Shown in pieces: positions 4,026-12,035 of a stretch of DNA of 13,356 bases; positions within the stretch are counted from its first letter, which is position 1, and every line of letters begins with the position of its first letter. The position numbers were made by a program, and so were the translations under genes. This stretch comes from Clostridiaceae bacterium (GTDB taxonomy: Bacteria; Bacillota; Clostridia; Oscillospirales; Acutalibacteraceae): the NCBI GenBank assembly GCA_016297555.1, contig JAEDGK010000052.1:1-13356 (forward strand), read 5' to 3'. The notes under the pieces are model-generated. The model was not told the origin of the DNA. It worked only from the letters and a program-made list of their open reading frames with translations, and searched no databases.

Positions 4026-6470
4026 TCAGACTGTCGCCGATTCCTTTGCGGGAGCGGCGGTGGTTGACGCATTGGTATGCGTTTCCTGAACGGGAGCGGG
4101 AATAAATTCAAAGGTGAAGCAATGAGAGCGAAGCTTGAAATCAGCAACATAGCACCTGAAAGCGTTGCCTTTCAACTGAAAGTTGCCTATTCTTATTTTC
4201 GTTACATAGCCTATATTCTTGCTGTAAGACGAATCGTGGGAGATGATTTCCAGCCAATCGGCGGGATTGCTGCCTAAAACAATATTTTTATTGTTATCCT
4301 TTGCATATTCTTCAATCAGCTTCTTCATTTCTTCAGCGCTTATCTCAACGGTTGAAGTTTCAACGGTTTCGGGGCTTGCAACACCGCCCTTTAAATAGGG
4401 ATATTTTTCATCTCCGCCGCCCCAGACGCTGTCGGCAGAAGCGGTTTTGCCCGCCGCCGACGCGAAATAGCAGGTAAACGCCGCTCTGCCGTTATAATCA
4501 ACATATTTTGCGTGCGGAGTATCCGTTTCACTGCTCATTGAAAGCACATCAAGGCACGCCTCATAAACGGGCTTGCCGACATACTCATAGCTGTCATTAT
4601 AAGCATGAAGTGATTTTTTAACATCAAAGCCATACCATTTGGCATATGTATAGACCGCAACAATCTGGGCTTTGAGCGCTTCTGCGGGCGCGCTCGGACC
4701 GATTTCTCTGACGGTGGTTCTGCAAAGATACTCCACAAGCGGAATATCCTTGTCGCCGTATTTTACGGTTGCGGGCGTTTCGGAATCAGCCTTTATTTTT
4801 GTTCCCGTGAAATAATGGGTCAGGATTTGCTCGTAGCCGCTGCCGTCCTTTGCCATTTTGATTGCGCCCTCCTGGCTCATTCCGACTCCGTGACCCCAGC
4901 CGTAAACCCTGAAAACAAAGGTTCCCGCCGAGCCGGAAGAAAAGGTTGCGTCATTCTTTCCCGCTTCGGCAGTAACACCGGGGTTGACGGTAACGTCCTT
5001 TTTGGTGGTCAGCGTTTTAACGGTGGTGTGAACGGTTGTAGGTGCGGCAGTCACCTTTGCGGTGGTGGCGGCTGCTGTGGCTTTTACCGTTGTTGCCGCG
5101 TTTTTGACGGTTGTAAGAACTGCGGCGGCGGTTGTTTTTGCCGCTGTTTTAACCGTAGAAATTACGGACGCGGTTTCCGTGCTTATCTTTTCGGCGGCAA
5201 CGGGAATAACCGCAGAAATCTGCGTTGTTATCTCCACGGCGTCGGAATCGTCAAATTCCAGCCCGCTTCCGCCGTAATAATCAATGTTTTTGCCGAATGT
5301 ATTTTCTTCTTCTGAAATATAATCGTTGTTGCCCGCATAGTTTAAATTCGCGCTTTGGTCATCCTTGCCCAAAACAAAGGCAAGCACAACACAAACAATA
5401 ACCGCAACGGCAACGCACGCCGCCGCTATGATTATGGGCAAAGTTGAATTTTTCTTATGCTTTACAGGCTCGTTTGCCGCAAGGGCGGGATTGACAAGCC
5501 CGTTTTCTGAAATTTCATCGAGCATTTCGCAAAGCTTTATAACTGCGGCAACAATGAGCTGCTTTTTATCCTCGCCCGGCTCGGCAAAAACCTTTGCCGC
5601 CTTAGCTCGCTCGGAATCGGCAACGCAGACTATTACAAAATCCTCGCCGCCGTTTCTGTCGCCGTAAATTGCGGAAATGCTTGCGCCGAAATCCGTTCCT
5701 GCGTTTTCCTTGGAAATTTTGGCACATTCTGCCGCATAATTCTCTATGCTTTCATCGGGCTGCCTGTCTCTCATTGCCGAGTCGGGCACAAAAGCCGCCT
5801 CGCAGCCGGGAACGGCGGTTATTGCCGAAAGCAGGGGCTTTGCACAGCCGCAGGGAGAAACGGCAACCGTTTTTCCGCTGTCAATAACCTCTTTTATATG
5901 CTCTTTAAGCTCCGCGAAGCCGGAGCTTTTTGCTTTTTCGGGCTTTGCGGCGGGAACGGGCGCGGGAGCAGATTCCGCTTTGGGAGCCTGCAAGCCGGCA
6001 AAGAGCCTGTCAAGCTCGGTTGAGAATATGTAATCAAGTCTTTCTTCATCAAGAGGCAGAAAAACCGTAAGAGCTTTTCCGTCTTTTTGAATAAACGCGG
6101 AATAAAGTCCGTCGGCGGTAAGTATGGGCTTCGCCTTTTCGGGTATAGCCGCCTGAAGGTCGCGCTCTTTGGAATTTTCAGGCGCGGCGGCGCCCATTGC
6201 CGAAATAATCGCCGAGCTTCTGACTATTTTGGAGGATATGGACTTTAAAACGCGGAGCTTTGCGTTAAGGAACAGAGAAACGGGCGCGGCGGCGATAACG
6301 ATGCCGCCCTGCTCTGCACAGGCAGCTATGCCCGAGGCAAAGGACGCGGCATCGCCGTAATCCCTGCTTTCGGGTGAATTGCAAAGCGCCGCAAGCCTTT
6401 GAGCAAGACGCTCCGCCGCCCCTTGTGCGCTTGAAGCGCAAAGGGTGCATACTGTCACCTTAGCTTTCAT
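4026..6470 (-). CDS. Membrane-anchored SpoIID/LytB-domain protein with a degenerate CinA-like cytoplasmic N-terminus
   Basis: Layout of the 814 aa: cytoplasmic region 1-335, one membrane helix about 344-367 after KHKK, Thr/Ala/Val-rich stalk about 410-490, extracellular SpoIID domain about 515-790. SpoIID proteins are lytic transglycosylases acting on denuded glycan strands. Here GWGHGVGMSQ (524-533) precedes the probable catalytic Glu589 (VREIG.SAPAEALKAQ) and the YFASAAGKTASADSVWGG...YPYL block (668-693). In ordinary SpoIID the GHGVGMSQ motif is at the C-terminus, so the domain looks circularly permuted. Residues 1-155 and 185-325 align by eye with the two ends of the CinA encoded at 9562-10809, but TTGGLGP, ESCTAG and TGIAGP are all replaced, so this part should be enzymatically dead and may be a sensor or scaffold. 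It is last in the operon, 38 nt after the long sortase, with AAGGAGC upstream. SpoIID call confident; CinA relation is inference. Confidence 0.9.
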   Translation of the reverse strand: MKAKVTVCTLCASSAQGAAERLAQRLAALCNSPESRDYGDAASFASGIAACAEQGGIVIAAAPVSLFLNAKLRVLKSISSKIVRSSAIISAMGAAAPENSKERDLQAAIPEKAKPILTADGLYSAFIQKDGKALTVFLPLDEERLDYIFSTELDRLFAGLQAPKAESAPAPVPAAKPEKAKSSGFAELKEHIKEVIDSGKTVAVSPCGCAKPLLSAITAVPGCEAAFVPDSAMRDRQPDESIENYAAECAKISKENAGTDFGASISAIYGDRNGGEDFVIVCVADSERAKAAKVFAEPGEDKKQLIVAAVIKLCEMLDEISENGLVNPALAANEPVKHKKNSTLPIIIAAACVAVAVIVCVVLAFVLGKDDQSANLNYAGNNDYISEEENTFGKNIDYYGGSGLEFDDSDAVEITTQISAVIPVAAEKISTETASVISTVKTAAKTTAAAVLTTVKNAATTVKATAAATTAKVTAAPTTVHTTVKTLTTKKDVTVNPGVTAEAGKNDATFSSGSAGTFVFRVYGWGHGVGMSQEGAIKMAKDGSGYEQILTHYFTGTKIKADSETPATVKYGDKDIPLVEYLCRTTVREIGPSAPAEALKAQIVAVYTYAKWYGFDVKKSLHAYNDSYEYVGKPVYEACLDVLSMSSETDTPHAKYVDYNGRAAFTCYFASAAGKTASADSVWGGGDEKYPYLKGGVASPETVETSTVEISAEEMKKLIEEYAKDNNKNIVLGSNPADWLEIISHDSSYSKNIGYVTKIRIGNFQLKGNAFRCYVADFKLRSHCFTFEFIPAPVQETHTNASTTAAPAKESATV

Positions 6471-6508
6471 AAATAATCACTGCTCCTTAATAAAATCCTT
6501 TTATCTGC

Positions 6509-8539
6509 TTACCAACGCGCGTCCTCCGCATACGGGTTGGTCTTTTTGTTTGCATCATACCATGCCTGCGGATACTTCGGGTTTTCGTTATAATATGCCC
6601 TTGAAGCGTCCACGCTAACACTCTCACCGTCACGCTTTTCTCTGGCAACAACAACGAGCCTTGCGCCGTCGAAATCATAACAGCAGGTGGAGAGGGTCAA
6701 AATACGGTCATTTTCATTAATATCAACGCCCGTTGTGTAAAGCTTTCTCTTATCGATTTCCTTAATGTAGTCGGCAAACTTCGCCGTTCCGACATTGATG
6801 AAATTATAGGGGAAGAGATAGCCGTTATCCTGACTTGCCTTTGAATTGGTGATATAAACCGCATAAACAAACCAAGTGTGGTCGCCGTAAATCGTGTTGC
6901 ACTCGATAACGGGCGCCTGTGCAAAGCCGCCCTCTATCTCGCGGTAGTTTTCAAGCATACCGAAGATATAGTCGTCATGGCGCATATTGTGACCGTAAAC
7001 AACCGTGTTTCTCGGAAGATTTCTGAGGTCGTCTATTCTGTAATCGAAGAAGGGCACGCCGTAGCTTGTGTATTTGCCGTAAATATCCTTTTTCAGATAA
7101 TATTCATTGTCATCCGTCTGAGCAATCGGCAGATTTATTTCAAGCCCCGGAATGGAAATCCAGCCTGCAAGGTCGCTGTTTGCGGCATAAAGCTGAGCAT
7201 ATTTTGCAAGCATACCGTCGGGATAATTAACATTTGGGTTTTCGCTCTTAACCTTTTCGTCAATAACATTTGAATTGCTGTGCTGATTGATGTTTTCGCT
7301 CATCTGCTGAGCAAGATCCTCGGATTTTGATTTGAACCTGAACGGCTCGATAAAATAGGTGTTTACAAGGATTCCGCAGCTTACGATAATCGTAATGATT
7401 GAAAGCGAAAGCACTATCTTTCTGATAACCTCGCCTGCGCCGCCGTTTTTGCCGCCTTTTTTGCCGCCTTTTTCGGATTTCCCGTCCCCATCATCAAGGT
7501 CGGGATCATCGTCAAGCGTTTTTGTGCCCATCGGGGCTGCCTGATAAAGCTTTTCGGGAGCGGCGGCAGCCGCCTCGTAATCGTTGCCGTCATCGGGAAC
7601 ATTGATAACAAAGCCCGTTGCGGCGGGTGCGGCTTCGGCTGCGGGGGCAGAAACGGGAGGCTCATCGCCGAGAAGCTCGGCAAGCTCCCTGTCAAAATCC
7701 TCCGACGAAGTGTCAATCGGGGCTTGCTCGGAATTTGCGTCAATTACGGGCAGCTCCTGCGTCTGACCCTGCTCAGGCTCTGCGGGAGCGGGGCTTTCGG
7801 TTTCTTCATCGGTTGTTTCAAGCTCGTCCCAATTAAAATCATCATCGGGCACGGTTTCTTCATAATCGCTTTCGGGAGCGGGGACGGGCGTTGTTACAAG
7901 CTCTGCGGCGGAAGAAAGCTCGGTATCGACGGGAGCTATCTCCTTGTTGGACTCTATCTCGGAAAGGATATCGTCAAAGCCCGTTTCGCTGTCCGTTTCC
8001 GCTTTAAGCATATCAATCATGCTGAAAATATCGTTCTTTTCGGCGTCCTCCTGCTCGGCAGGCGCGGCGGGATTGAAAACCGCCTCCTCGGGAAGCTTTT
8101 CATTTGCAGGCGTTTGAGCCTTGCCGCCGTTATCCTCGTCAAGCGAAACAACGGGGATATCGTCATCAAAATAATCCTCGGGGTTCATCCAAAGGTCATC
8201 AAGAGAGCTGTTTTTGCTTTCATCGGGAAGCTGAGGGTCTGAAAGCGCAACCTTTTTAGGCTCCGCCTCGCTTGAGGTGAGCACGGAAAGGGGCTTTGGA
8301 ACAATCGTTTCGGGGCCGCTTCCCATTATGTCGTCATAAAGGCTCTGAAGCTCGTTTTCAAGGCTTTTTTCTGTTTTCTCAATATCTTCGTGAAAGCCCT
8401 CAAAAAGAGCGGAAGACTTTGAATTTTCTTCAAGAAAATCGGTGAAATCGATTTCGGTTATAGCCTCATCGTCGGCAATCGAGCTGAGCCCCTCGGGGAG
8501 CGACGACGGCTTTTTGTTTTGATTATCGTTATTAGACAT
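6509..8539 (-). CDS. Class B sortase with a long acidic cytoplasmic N-terminal extension
   Basis: The C-terminal half is a class B sortase (transpeptidase that attaches surface proteins to peptidoglycan). His517 lies in VVYGHNMR, catalytic Cys619 in LTLSTCC and Arg627 in GARLVVVARE, with the LAGWISIPGLEINLPI entry strand at 457-472. One membrane helix (about 374-396) follows a Lys/Gly stretch (354-367). What is odd is residues 1-350. This cytoplasmic region is very acidic, rich in Pro/Ala/Glu/Asp and probably disordered, with short hydrophobic-acidic motifs at intervals (DFTDFLEE, LQSLYDDIMG, LDDLWMNPEDYF, DIFSMIDMLKAE, FDDILSEIE, DFNWDELE, DFDRELAELLGDE). Ordinary sortase B is about 220-260 aa. 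The ATG at 8539 has GGAGG at 7 nt and lies 29 nt after the other sortase gene. The C-terminal tail after Arg627 (about 49 aa) shares PQxWY...TNPYxxAxxW with that sortase. Confidence 0.92.
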   Translation of the reverse strand: MSNNDNQNKKPSSLPEGLSSIADDEAITEIDFTDFLEENSKSSALFEGFHEDIEKTEKSLENELQSLYDDIMGSGPETIVPKPLSVLTSSEAEPKKVALSDPQLPDESKNSSLDDLWMNPEDYFDDDIPVVSLDEDNGGKAQTPANEKLPEEAVFNPAAPAEQEDAEKNDIFSMIDMLKAETDSETGFDDILSEIESNKEIAPVDTELSSAAELVTTPVPAPESDYEETVPDDDFNWDELETTDEETESPAPAEPEQGQTQELPVIDANSEQAPIDTSSEDFDRELAELLGDEPPVSAPAAEAAPAATGFVINVPDDGNDYEAAAAAPEKLYQAAPMGTKTLDDDPDLDDGDGKSEKGGKKGGKNGGAGEVIRKIVLSLSIITIIVSCGILVNTYFIEPFRFKSKSEDLAQQMSENINQHSNSNVIDEKVKSENPNVNYPDGMLAKYAQLYAANSDLAGWISIPGLEINLPIAQTDDNEYYLKKDIYGKYTSYGVPFFDYRIDDLRNLPRNTVVYGHNMRHDDYIFGMLENYREIEGGFAQAPVIECNTIYGDHTWFVYAVYITNSKASQDNGYLFPYNFINVGTAKFADYIKEIDKRKLYTTGVDINENDRILTLSTCCYDFDGARLVVVAREKRDGESVSVDASRAYYNENPKYPQAWYDANKKTNPYAEDARW

Positions 8540-8568
8540 CTTTTTTCCTCCGCTAAAAGCAATTTATG

Positions 8569-9555
8569 TCAGTTGGCGCTCGGCTGCCATTTTTCGGCGT
8601 TTTTATAGGGATTTGTCAGTCCCTTTGAATTATACCAAACCTGCGGTCTGCGGTAATCGGGATTATCCTTAACGAGAGAGGCGTCAATGCTTTCGCTCTC
8701 GCCCTCGTGCAAAAGCCTGCCGACTACAACCAGCCTTGTATCAACGCTCTTGCCGTAATCGTAAATGCAGGTTGAAAGGGTTATTATCTGATCCGTCGGC
8801 TCAAGGGAAACGCCTGTTTCATAAAGCATTCTCTGCTTAACCTGATCAATGTAGCCGACCATATTGTTTTCACTCATATCGGGGTAAATATAGTTGAAGA
8901 AATAGCCGTTATCGTCTGACTTCTGGGTTGTTGAAAGAAAAACGGCGCATATTTTATAGGTATATTCATTATAAAGGGTGCTGTATTTTATAATCGGGTT
9001 TTTAATGAAATGCTCCTTGCTCCTGAAATCATAGAGCGAGCGGAACGACTGCTTGGGAATCCCCGTGGATTTGCCCGTTGTGTGACCGTGGATTACCGTG
9101 TTGCGCGAAATGCCGTCCGTAATGCAGCGATAGTCAAGATAAATGTTGCCGTAATTGGTTTCGGAGGTTTCGTAGGTAGTCCGCTCATAGAAATCCTTTT
9201 TGAGGTAATAGCTGTTGTCGCTGCCCTGCAAAACCGCGGTATCCATTTCCGTGCCGGGAATTGAAAGCCAGCCGACAAGATTGTTGTTAATCGAATAAGC
9301 CTGCTTTAATTCCTCTCTTATCCCGTCGGGGAAGGAGGTCTGCTGCTTCATATTGTTTGAAACGATTGAAGCAAGAGCCGCCGCGGGAGCGTCAGTCTGC
9401 ACATCGCCGCTCATAACAAATTCGCCCGCCTTGCTCTCGGCTTCGGACGCCTTGTCCGGCTCCTTTGTGAAATTGATTATCGCCAAAGCCGCAAACAAAA
9501 CGGTTGCGGCGGCAAAAACCGCGCAGAGTATCAGCGGTATCTTTTTTGAATTCAT
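8569..9555 (-). CDS. Class B sortase
   Basis: This 328-aa protein has an N-terminal signal anchor (5-28) after MNSKK, then a sortase B domain: LVGWLSIPGTEMDTAVLQ (93-110), His158 in VIHGHTTG, Cys263 in ITLSTCIYDYG and Arg274 in DTRLVVVGR. It would anchor surface proteins extracellularly. After the core it keeps about 54 residues, SIDAS...RPQVWYNSKGLTNPYKNAEKW, closely paralleling the end of the next sortase, so the two are probably duplicates that differ mainly at the N-terminus. The ATG has AAAGGAT at 9 nt. The gene starts 6 nt after cinA, so its ribosome binding site lies in the end of cinA. No canonical substrate gene lies in the operon; the exported protein at 340-963 with PADTG is the only candidate in the window. 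Confidence 0.93.
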   Translation of the reverse strand: MNSKKIPLILCAVFAAATVLFAALAIINFTKEPDKASEAESKAGEFVMSGDVQTDAPAAALASIVSNNMKQQTSFPDGIREELKQAYSINNNLVGWLSIPGTEMDTAVLQGSDNSYYLKKDFYERTTYETSETNYGNIYLDYRCITDGISRNTVIHGHTTGKSTGIPKQSFRSLYDFRSKEHFIKNPIIKYSTLYNEYTYKICAVFLSTTQKSDDNGYFFNYIYPDMSENNMVGYIDQVKQRMLYETGVSLEPTDQIITLSTCIYDYGKSVDTRLVVVGRLLHEGESESIDASLVKDNPDYRRPQVWYNSKGLTNPYKNAEKWQPSAN

Positions 9556-9561
9556 AAGATT

Positions 9562-10809
9562 TTATCCTTTCGTTTTCTGCTCGATATAGAGCCTTGCAAG
9601 ATTGAGCGCGCGCGAAGCGGTAACATATCGGTTATATTCTCTGTCGTTTTTCCCCGTTTCGATTTTTTCGCAAAGCTCCGCGTCCTTTGCGCTCAGCGCA
9701 ATGAAGCAAAGCCCGACGGGCTTGTCCGTGCCGTCATTGCCCGGACCTGCAATACCCGTTACCGATATTCCGATATCCGCGCCCGAAACACGGCGGATTC
9801 CGCGCGCCATTTCTCTTGCCGTCGGCTCGCTGACCGCTCCGAAGCGCGCAAGCGTTTCATTGCTGACTCCGAGAACCTTATGCTTCATTTCGTTGGAATA
9901 GGTTACTGCGCCGAATTCAAAAACGCTGCTTGCTCCGGGGATATCGGTTATTCTTTTGGGAATATATCCCGCCGTGCAGCTCTCGGCGGTTGCAATCGTC
10001 ATATTATTCTCTTTAAGAAGCTCAACCACTCTCTGCTCAATGCTCTCGCTGTCTATGCCGTAAACAAAGCTGCCGAGCCTTGAACAAATTTCATCAACAA
10101 CGGGGCGGCAAAGCTCCAGAGCCTCGCTCCTGCTGCCCGCCTTTGCGGTAACTCTCAGCAGAGCCTCGCCCTTTTTTGCATAGGGGGCAACTGTGGGATT
10201 TTCGCTTTCGAGCAAATCCGCCGCCTTTTCAGCCATTGCGCTCTCGCCTATGCCCATTGTTCTGACGGTCATTGAAGCTATCGCTCCGTCGGTATATTCT
10301 TCAAGATAAGGAATAACGCTCTGCTCAAACATGGGAGCCATTTCATAGGGCGGACCGGGCAGAATAACAACACATTTGCCGTCCTTTTTCATTCCGAGTC
10401 CGGGAGCGGTGCCCTTGGTGTTTTCAAAAACCTCTCCGCCCTTGGGCACATATGCCTGCCTGAGATTGCTCGCGGGCATATCAATGCCCTTTGCGGAAAA
10501 ATATTCTTCAATTCCTTTTGCTATATCGGAGTTGAACTGCGTTTCAAAGCCCATAACCTCACAGCAGACATCTCTTGTTATATCGTCCTCCGTGGGGCCG
10601 AGACCTCCCGTTGTGATAACTATATCGCTTCTGCTCAAAGCCGTTTTGAGAGCGGCGGCAAGCCTTTCGTGATTGTCGCCGACGGTTGTGTGTCTGAGAA
10701 CGGATATGCCGAGCTTTGCAAGCTCCGCGGAAAGATATCTCGAATTTGTGTTGAGAATATCTCCGAGCAGTATCTCCGTTCCGACCGAAAGAATTTCACA
10801 AACCGCCAT
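9562..10809 (-). CDS. cinA: CinA, competence/damage-inducible protein A / nicotinamide-nucleotide amidase
   Basis: This 415-aa cytoplasmic protein is full length for CinA. The N-terminal MoCF-like domain begins EILSVGTEILLGDILNTN (5-22) and carries TTGGLGPTEDD (66-76) and LPGPPYEM (150-157). Known members of this part act as ADP-ribose pyrophosphatases. The middle domain spans about 170-255. The C-terminal PncC-type domain has ESCTAG (276-281, catalytic Ser277) and TGIAGPGNDGT (351-361) and deamidates nicotinamide mononucleotide in NAD recycling. All motifs are intact, so it should be active. The ATG at 10809 has GAGGTG upstream. It is third in the operon, 28 nt after thiI. In several Firmicutes cinA lies beside recA, which is not the case here. 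A degenerate relative appears fused to the SpoIID protein three genes downstream. Confidence 0.95.
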   Translation of the reverse strand: MAVCEILSVGTEILLGDILNTNSRYLSAELAKLGISVLRHTTVGDNHERLAAALKTALSRSDIVITTGGLGPTEDDITRDVCCEVMGFETQFNSDIAKGIEEYFSAKGIDMPASNLRQAYVPKGGEVFENTKGTAPGLGMKKDGKCVVILPGPPYEMAPMFEQSVIPYLEEYTDGAIASMTVRTMGIGESAMAEKAADLLESENPTVAPYAKKGEALLRVTAKAGSRSEALELCRPVVDEICSRLGSFVYGIDSESIEQRVVELLKENNMTIATAESCTAGYIPKRITDIPGASSVFEFGAVTYSNEMKHKVLGVSNETLARFGAVSEPTAREMARGIRRVSGADIGISVTGIAGPGNDGTDKPVGLCFIALSAKDAELCEKIETGKNDREYNRYVTASRALNLARLYIEQKTKG

Positions 10810-10837
10810 TTTTACACCTCTTTATACTTAATGTACC

Positions 10838-12007
10838 TTATGCGTTAATATAAACAACTCTTGCGTTTTCCGCCGCTTCGCGTGAGAGCCTGTCCGTTTC
10901 AAGCGCCTTTTCGCACTCCTCAACATACCCGATAGTCGGGCGGGTTTTGGGGTGGCGCGGCGTGAACACCGTGCAGCAATCCTCATAGGGAAGAATTGAT
11001 ATGTCAAAGGTTTCGATTTTTCTTGAAATTGCCACAACCTCGTCCTTATCCATACCGATAAGCGGACGGAAAACGGGGATTTCGCACACGGCGTCCGTGC
11101 AGGCGATTGCGGGCATGGTCTGGCTCGCCACCTGACCGACGCTCTCGCCCGTTATCAGCGCGCCCGCCTTTTCGGAGGCGGCGATAAGCTGTGCCGTTCT
11201 CATCATCATGCGGCGCATAATGACCGTGAAAATATCCTCGGGGCAGTTATCCTTGATAAGCTCCTGAATTTCGGTAAACGGAACAACAAAAAGCTTGATT
11301 CTGCCCGCATATTTGCTGACCTGCTTTAACAGGGAATGAACCTTTTGCTCGGCTCTCTCGCTTGTGTAGGGCGGAGACGCAAAATGAACGGCGATAAGCT
11401 CAAGCCCGCGCTTTGCCATCATATAGCCTGCAACGGGGCTGTCAATTCCGCCCGAAATCAGCAAAGCCGCTTTGCCTGCGCTGCCCGTGGGCATTCCGCC
11501 CGCGCCCTTTATCTGATTGCCGTGAATATATGCGTGAGTGTCTCTGATTTCAACATTGACCGTAACATCGGGATTATGAACATCAACGCTCAGGTGCGGA
11601 AACTTTCTGAGCAGATATCCGCCCGTTTCGGCGCAAATCTCGGGGGATTTGAGCGGGAATTTTTTATCGGCACGCTTCGCCTCAACCTTGAAGGTGCGGG
11701 CGGTGAGAAGCAGGGGAGCCAGGTATTCTTCGGCGCTTCTCAGAATTGTTTCCATATCCTTTTCAACTGCGGCGGCTCTTGAAAAGCCCGCTATGCCGAA
11801 AATCTTTTCCATACGCTCAACCGCTTCTTCGATATCCGCTCCGTCCTCAGGCTCGGCGACTATCGTTGACTGGGCAACGGTAAACTTGAATTTGCCTGCG
11901 GGCTCGAGCCTGCGGCGCATATTTTTAATGAGCATATCCTCAAAGGTGCGTCTGTTAAGCCCTTTGAGAGCAAGCTCTCCGTTTTTAATTAAGATTATTT
12001 CTTTCAT
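10838..12007 (-). CDS. thiI: ThiI, tRNA 4-thiouridine synthase, rhodanese-less form
   Basis: ThiI adenylates U8 of tRNA and transfers sulfur to make s4U; some members also serve thiamine thiazole synthesis. Residues 1-60 match the ferredoxin-like start (MKEIILIKNGELALKGLNRRTFE), and a THUMP domain follows to about 165. The PP-loop ATPase carries SGGIDSPVAGYMMAKRG (185-201), and FTPRHPKTRPT lies at 348-358 next to Cys344/Cys345. The protein ends at 389 aa and lacks the C-terminal rhodanese domain of enterobacterial ThiI. In rhodanese-less types, as in Bacillus, sulfur comes from a dedicated desulfurase, and the gene immediately upstream encodes one. The ATG at 12007 has GGAG at 8 nt. No thiamine genes are nearby, so tRNA modification is the more likely role. 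Confidence 0.95.
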   Translation of the reverse strand: MKEIILIKNGELALKGLNRRTFEDMLIKNMRRRLEPAGKFKFTVAQSTIVAEPEDGADIEEAVERMEKIFGIAGFSRAAAVEKDMETILRSAEEYLAPLLLTARTFKVEAKRADKKFPLKSPEICAETGGYLLRKFPHLSVDVHNPDVTVNVEIRDTHAYIHGNQIKGAGGMPTGSAGKAALLISGGIDSPVAGYMMAKRGLELIAVHFASPPYTSERAEQKVHSLLKQVSKYAGRIKLFVVPFTEIQELIKDNCPEDIFTVIMRRMMMRTAQLIAASEKAGALITGESVGQVASQTMPAIACTDAVCEIPVFRPLIGMDKDEVVAISRKIETFDISILPYEDCCTVFTPRHPKTRPTIGYVEECEKALETDRLSREAAENARVVYINA

Positions 12008-12035
12008 TCAAACTGCTCCGATTTTTAATTCTCTT

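Noticed and set aside
4026..4100. Sortase sorting signal at the C-terminus of the SpoIID-domain protein
   Set aside because: The end is Thr/Ala/Pro/Glu-rich with no LPxTG-like motif, no hydrophobic helix and no basic tail.
4815..5315. Plus-strand frame of 166 aa, rich in Cys and Gly
   Set aside because: The Cys/Gly richness is the complement of the Thr/Ala/Val stalk of the SpoIID protein. It has no independent start signal.
7724..8242. Plus-strand frame of 172 aa opposite the long sortase
   Set aside because: It lies fully antisense to the acidic N-terminal region, whose Asp/Glu/Pro codons give long stop-free complementary frames. It has no ribosome binding site.
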